Made by a program: the position numbers and the translations under genes
Origin: Bugula neritina
Taxonomy: Eukaryota > Bryozoa > Gymnolaemata > Cheilostomatida > Bugulidae
DNA length: 64,000 nt
Assembly: GCA_964035545.1 (NCBI GenBank)
Contig: OZ037769.1
Location: forward strand, 17,303,633-17,367,632
Direction: 5' to 3'
Shown here: positions 59,201 to 64,000 of the stretch, piece by piece
Position numbering within the stretch: position 1 is the stretch's first letter
How the letters are laid out: the number at the start of each line of letters is the position of its first letter
The notes under the pieces: model-generated
Told to the model about the DNA's origin: nothing
What the model saw: the letters and a program-made list of their open reading frames with translations, nothing else
Databases searched by the model: none

Positions 59201-60478
59201 TGTTCATGACCCTGTACTACTAGTTACTCTGTGCTACTAGTTACTCTGTGCTACTAGTTACTCTGTACTACTAGTTACTCTGTACTACTAGTTACTCTGT
59301 ACTAATAGTTACTGTGTACTACTAGTTACTCTGTACTACTAGTTACTCTGTACTACTAGATACTCTGTACTACTAGTTACTCTGTATTACTAGTTACTCT
59401 GTACTACTAGTTACTCTGTACTACTAGTTACTCTGTACTAATAGTTACTGTGTACTACTAGTTACTCTGTACTACTAGTTACTCTGTACTACTAGATACT
59501 CTGTACTACTAGTTACTCTGTATTACTGGTTACTCAGTACTACTAGTTACTCTGTACTACTAGTTACTCTGTATTACTGGTTACTATGTACTACTAGTTA
59601 CTATGTACTACTAGTTACTCAGTACTACTAGTTACTCTGTACTGCTAGTTACTCTGTACTACTAGTTACTCTGTACTACTAGTTACTCTGTACTACTAGT
59701 TACTCTGTACTACTAGTTACTGTGTACTACTAGTTACTCTGTACTACTGGTTACTCTGTACTACTAGTTACTGTGTACTACTAGTTACTCTGTACTACTA
59801 GTTACTGTGTACTACTAGTTACTCTGTACTACTGGTTACTCTGTACTACTAGTTACTCTGTACTACTAGTTACTGTGTACTACTAGTTACTCTGTCTGGT
59901 TGCAGGGCGACACACAACTTGTATCTTCTAGTGATGAACAGACAGCGTGGAAGTTTAGCTGAGCAAGTGGATGATACATCAGAACAGCTTGATAAGGTAG
60001 GGTAAGGTGGGGTATGGTGGGATATGGTGGGGTATGGTGGGATATGGTGGGGTATGGTGGGATATGGTGGGGTAAGGTAGGGTAAGGTAGGATATGGTGG
60101 GGTAAGGTGGGATAAGGTAGGGTAAAGTAGGGTAAGGTGGGATAAGGTAGGGTAAGGTAGGATATGGTGGGGTAAGGTGGGATAAGGTAGGGTAAAGTAG
60201 GGTAAGGTGGGATAAGGTAGGGTAAGGTGGGGATATGGTGGGGTAAGGTGGGCCAGTGTGTAGGTGACTCTTTATGACATAATATACTTGGCACATTACT
60301 GAAGATATAATATGACAGGTACATATTGCATGTTTAGAATGGAATGATAACTCCCGTATGACTGAGTTTTGCATTATTCCAGATACAAGTGTTCATTCAA
60401 GACCTGAATAAGATTACAGAAGAAATAAAGAGATCAGACATTGCGGCTACAAGTATGGCAGCCACTTCCAGTCACTAA
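56251..60478 (+). CDS. CCDC42: CCDC42/CFAP73 family axonemal coiled-coil protein (about 314 aa)
   Basis: Nine exons in phase: 56251-56306, 56825-56930, 57063-57167, 57432-57517, 58082-58253, 58756-58866, 58981-59102, 59906-59996 and 60383-60478. The sum is 945 nt; human CCDC42 is about 316 aa. Diagnostic stretches are [78 protein letters not shown] and the C-terminal [12 protein letters not shown]. The protein is coiled coil nearly throughout. Family members act in axonemes and sperm flagella (the CFAP73 branch in the modifier of inner arms complex). Introns 4, 5, 7 and 8 all hold tandem repeats, and that of intron 5 copies the splice donor. Confidence 0.92.
57560..58075. repeat. 18/24-bp minisatellite in CCDC42 intron 4
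   Basis: Copies of gttagtactagtagttgt with optional extra actagt hexamers, all multiples of 6 bp. This produces long spurious ORFs in three frames (Val/Leu or Ser/Thr rich). Confidence 0.95.
58236..58445 (+). repeat. 31-bp tandem repeat copying exon 5 end and its splice donor
   Basis: The last bases of the exon plus donor (ctacatacca, then g|gtaagac) are repeated about seven times with a 31-bp period: cattgacctctacataccag followed by gtaaga, gtaaag or gtaaaa. Each copy offers a GT donor. The array starts at the exon border itself. Confidence 0.9.
59205..59895. repeat. 17-bp minisatellite in CCDC42 intron 7
   Basis: About 40 copies of tactctgtactactagt, ending 10 bp before the acceptor of exon 59906-59996. 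Confidence 0.95.
59997..60245. repeat. 10-bp G-rich minisatellite in CCDC42 intron 8
   Basis: About 24 copies of gggtaaggtg / ggatatggtg units starting directly at the donor (aag|gtaggg). Many units contain ggtaag, so potential donors recur here as well. Confidence 0.92.
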
Positions 60479-61659
60479 CCCCTCTGCTCAGTCAACATGA
60501 CTTCTCTAGTAACCTGACTCCATTACTAGTAACACTCCTCACTAAACTCTAACTGAGTCTTACTCCTGCATATAAACTGAGTGACTTGTGTCGCTAAAAA
60601 CCCTCAGATGCGCCCCCCTCCTCCCTGAAGTAGATCAACGGCTTGAGTGACTTGCGATATTCACTGCAGCACTTCTATCCCTCCATTGGCTGACTGATTT
60701 CCTGTAAGATCCCTCTATTGGCTGACTGATTTCCTGTAAGGTGTACATGTTGCTCTCATTGATGTCTAGGTTTCATCTGGTAGTAGATCACTAGGCTAGT
60801 ACGAAGAGACGCCAGGTCAGGCCTCTATAGTGACGTCGAGCTGTATTCAACTCGTATGCAGTCTCTGTATAACACTGTTGGATATTCCACTTGATTTTTA
60901 AGACTTTGTCTATTTTTATTACAGTTTTTTGGTAACCAAAATTTAATATATATTTTAAATTCAATCTCTGTTATGAAACTTTGTTTTACAGTCTTTACAT
61001 TTTTGTATTAGTTATAATTTTATAATAAAAATAGGCCATATAAAAATAATTTATCAGATTGTCACAGACAAGTTAAAAGCTCAGTTATATTATATGTGGG
61101 CGCTCGTTACGGAGTACCTCGGTATTCAATATATCAAACTGGTAGAACACAGGCCAAGCTTCTGCATATCTCATTGGTTTAGCTACTCATGAAGACTCAA
61201 TTTAGTAATTTAGTAAAATAAATTAAATCACAGGACAAGTTTATGTAAAGGATATGAAAATATAACACAACCAAATAAATTAACATGTATGAAAATATTT
61301 CCATTAATTTACGGTTTGAGTCTGTCATAGAGATTTGGGTTTACACTTCAACTAGTAGGGTGGAGATGCACAGAATAACTCCTTTACTTTAGAAAAGCTC
61401 CGGAAAGACTCAAAGAATAATTAGTTGCACCAGGAATACACACAAACATCAGCACCAGCTCAGCTCTAGAATGTAAGGATGAGAATCAGAATACTGTTGC
61501 AGCCCTAAGAATAGCCTGTGCTCACAGCTCACAGGCTGGGCTAGTACAGTTATATAAAGCATAGCCTGTGCTCTCAGGCTGGGCTAGTATAGTTATATAA
61601 AGCATAGCCTGTGCTCTCAGGCTGGGCTAGTACAGTTATATAAAACATAGCCTGTGCTC
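60479..61659. other. Convergent 3' intergenic region
   Basis: It contains the 3' UTR of the CCDC42-like gene and AT-rich sequence. Three tandem copies of a unit of about 45 bp (core agcctgtgctctcaggctgggctagta, split here by description) lie at about 61500-61650, next to the stop of the U-box gene. No gene was seen. Confidence 0.55.
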
Positions 61660-63132
61660 TCAACTCTGCAGATGTTTCTGAATGAGTATTTTGAGGTTGT
61701 AGTTGGGGAGGAGGATGTTTGCTGTCAGAGGAGCGTTAGTCATCGGACTGGATGTCTTTCCGGCAGCCATCCAAGACAGCATGGCACTTTTCTCATACGA
61801 ATATCCGTCTACAAGAAAGTATCGCAGTAAATGTACCTCTTCAGTGCGAGAGTATTACACCAACACTCAGTGGACATGTGGAGTTGTCACCTACCTGAAG
61901 CTACCACTGGCTCCTTCATTATCTCATGAGTGATTGGACAAGTGAACTCGTGAGCAGTATCACGGGTGGGGGTCACGCCGTCCCCTACTGCACTGCTTTG
62001 GGTTAGTAACTGGTCTAAACCTCTCATGATTTTGTTCCTGGCTCCATACGCACCTGGTGGAAGTATATCGTATCATATATGTGTGATACTTATGATATGT
62101 GTAATACTTATGATATGTGTAATACTTATGATATGTGTAATACTTATGATATGTAATACTTATGATGTGTAATACTTATGATATGTAATACTTATGATAT
62201 GTGTAATACTTATGATATGTGTAATACTTATGATGTGTGTAATACTTATGATATGTAATACTTATGATGTGTAATACTTATGATATGTAATAGCTATGAT
62301 ATGTGTAATACTTATGATATGTGATACTTATGATATGTGTAATACTTATGATGTGTGATACTTATGATATGTAATACTTATGATATGTAATACTTATGAT
62401 ATGTGATACTTATGATATGTGATACTTATGATATGTGTAATACTTATGATATGTGTAATACTTATGATATGTAATACTTATGATATGTAATACTTATGAT
62501 ATGTGATACTTATGATATGTGATACTTATGATATGTGTAATACTTATGATATGTAATACTTATGATATGTGTAATACTTATGATATGTAATACTTATGAT
62601 ATGTGATACTTATGATATGTGTAATACTTATGATATGTAATACTTATGATATGTGTAATACTTATGATGTATATATTACTGATAGGAAGTACGAATGATT
62701 TATCCATTCATAATGACAGAATAAGTTACTGATCAGAGTCGTCACACCAATATACATAGAAAATATTCCCTAAAGCTTTCTACATCAAAAAGCTAAACTG
62801 TGATTGCGTCAGTTTCCGTAGAGCCTACACGGTAGGGGTGGGAGAGCTCGCCAACCTACCAACGCCAATCTCCGTCTCCAGCACCTCTTTAGTCAGATGC
62901 TGCAGTTCGCTGCCGTCTATGTCGTGCTGCCGGAAACTGCCGGTATGTTTACCCAGTCCGAGACTGCTCAGCCAGTGGCAGACGTCCTCTACAGACCATG
63001 TGGTCAGGTCAGCTGCAGGAGCCAATGGCTGGCTGGTCCCATGACTCACAGTGACTGCTGATTGGCTGGAAGTTAGTGTGTCTGTTTGCTGATTGGCTGG
63101 TTGGCCCAACTGAATGAGGTTAGGGGTCACAC
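61660..63132 (-). CDS. WDSUB1: SAM and U-box protein, C-terminal part (WDSUB1-like), partial
   Basis: Three minus-strand exons in phase: 62860-63132, 61895-62053 and 61660-61808 (stop TGA at 61662). The first encodes a Ser/Thr/Gln-rich linker and a SAM domain (WSVEDVCHWLSSLGL, then FRQHDIDGSELQHL), whose last helix continues into the next exon (YGARNKIMRGLDQL). The second and third encode a U-box (EFTCPITHEIMKEPVVAS, then GYSYEKSAMLSWM and LLPNYNLKILIQKHL). U-boxes recruit E2 enzymes, so this is a likely ubiquitin ligase. SAM followed by a C-terminal U-box is the tail of WDSUB1, which has N-terminal WD repeats. These would lie to the right of the window and were not seen, so the gene name is tentative. 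Confidence 0.75.
62070..62675. repeat. 16-18-bp minisatellite in the U-box gene intron
   Basis: About 35 copies of atgtgtaatacttatgat, with shorter atgtaatacttatgat and atgtgatacttatgat variants, between the SAM and U-box exons. Confidence 0.95.
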
Positions 63133-64000
63133 CTGCAGGAGATAGGAAGAGTTAATAGGCGAGAGTTGGTACAGACAGGGGGGGGGAGAGACAATACTTA
63201 GAGCATGTATTATAAACATGAGAAAATGTATAAACAGTATCTCCGTTGATAACAAATATACACTGAGAATTTCTATCTATTCCACTTTAAATTGCTTTGC
63301 TTTCACCTGATTCTTGTTCCTGTTCAGTTGGCAGAGAAAAAGAAAATCGAATACATAGAGAAGTTCAAGGATTATGATTCAATAAACAGGCAGTAAATGG
63401 GGTGTAAACAGGTTAATGACTAACAACATACCATTATTCACCAGCTTTTATATTATAATGGTATGTTAGAGCAGTTGGCAGTTGCTATGGCAACACATCT
63501 TTATTATTATTTATTGCAGTTGAAGATCAGTCAAGGAAATACATGACACAGTAGAGTATAGGGTGAGCATAGCAAGCAACAGGACTGAGAGAGAGAGAGT
63601 TGGTGCTAAGTGAGTTAGGTGAGTTATGTACAGCTTTCATAGGTGTAGCTTTGTAACGACACACCTGATACAGAGGTGGCATTGCGATGGTACACATGAT
63701 ATAAAGGTGATAAGGTAGTGTTACGGTGATACATACAGAGATGGAAATATACCTGATAATACCACATCAATTATTCTCCAATTATTTCAAGTCAACTATG
63801 TTGCCTGAACAACATTTTTCGAGGAGCAAATATTTTCAGGATAAGTCATCTTTAACATGTGATAACTTCTTAAATATATGACATGGCACTGCATTTACAC
63901 AAGAGAGTTATGTTTCTACAATGACCACAAGTTTTATCCATTATCCGTCTTATTGATTTGCGATCATGGCTGAATTGAATGGCTGAATAGGTGATTGTCT
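63133..64000. other. Right edge, probably intron of the SAM/U-box gene
   Basis: No WD-repeat exon could be supported on the minus strand. An exon-like plus-strand block near 63325-63396 is listed under rejected items. Short runs of g and ga occur at 63180 and 63585. Confidence 0.45.

Noticed and set aside
59887-60374. Pro/Tyr/Leu-rich minus-strand ORFs
   Set aside because: Products of the 10-bp G-rich array in CCDC42 intron 8; no domain or splice context.
63325-63396. Plus-strand exon-like block LAEKKKIEYIEKFKDYDS ending in a stop after a good acceptor
   Set aside because: Well-formed acceptor and open frame, but there is no partner exon and it lies inside the probable intron of a minus-strand gene. 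Evidence too thin to call.

Overview
The window is intron-rich, AT-rich animal nuclear DNA. It has GT-AG introns of about 50 bp to 6 kb, a caspase-type protease, cilia genes, and Ty3/Gypsy and LINE retroelements. There are no operons, ribosome binding sites or CRISPR arrays. The compact genes, LRR-Roc-COR proteins and minisatellite-filled introns suggest an early-branching invertebrate such as a sponge; this taxon is inferred, not proven.

Layout. (1) 1-1421: non-coding, AT-rich. (2) 1422-18655 and 18656-37789: two tandem copies of one segmental duplication. Each carries a plus-strand gene encoding a single polypeptide with an N-myristoylation-type start, LRRs, a Roc GTPase, a COR domain and a caspase domain (copy A about 1560 aa, copy B about 1220 aa; all exon phases fit). 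Each also carries, tail to tail on the minus strand, a coiled-coil gene that is complete in B and lacks its start exon in A. Copy A has nine 144-nt LRR exon cassettes and copy B has two. Copy B received a 7.5-kb Gypsy element (19591-27132, ATAT target duplication, broken gag-pol plus an extra zinc-finger ORF) and a 0.69-kb antisense LINE fragment (27671-28359). (3) 40473-43086: CCDC86/Cgr1 homologue, minus. (4) 43760-44975: 5'-truncated LINE with a 17-bp target duplication. (5) 45571-46820: GTF3C6-like TFIIIC subunit, plus. (6) 47359-55593: NIPSNAP homologue, minus, with a 5.8-kb last intron holding a minisatellite split by a 3.7-kb palindromic element. (7) 56251-60478: CCDC42/CFAP73 homologue, plus. 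(8) 61660-63132: 3' part of a SAM + U-box gene (WDSUB1-like), minus.

The most notable system is the LRR-Roc-COR-caspase gene pair. It joins a variable LRR recognition array, a GTPase switch and a cysteine-protease effector in one probably membrane-anchored protein. The LRR exon cassettes are almost identical in sequence and introns but differ by mostly amino-acid-changing substitutions at the predicted exposed positions of the LRR concave face. That pattern is expected of a diversifying recognition receptor. The caspase keeps its His/Cys dyad but has changed residues in the aspartate-binding S1 pocket. The function as a self-contained immune or cell-death sensor is inference.

Almost every longer intron contains a minisatellite of 10-45 bp period, and several mobile elements have landed in these arrays.
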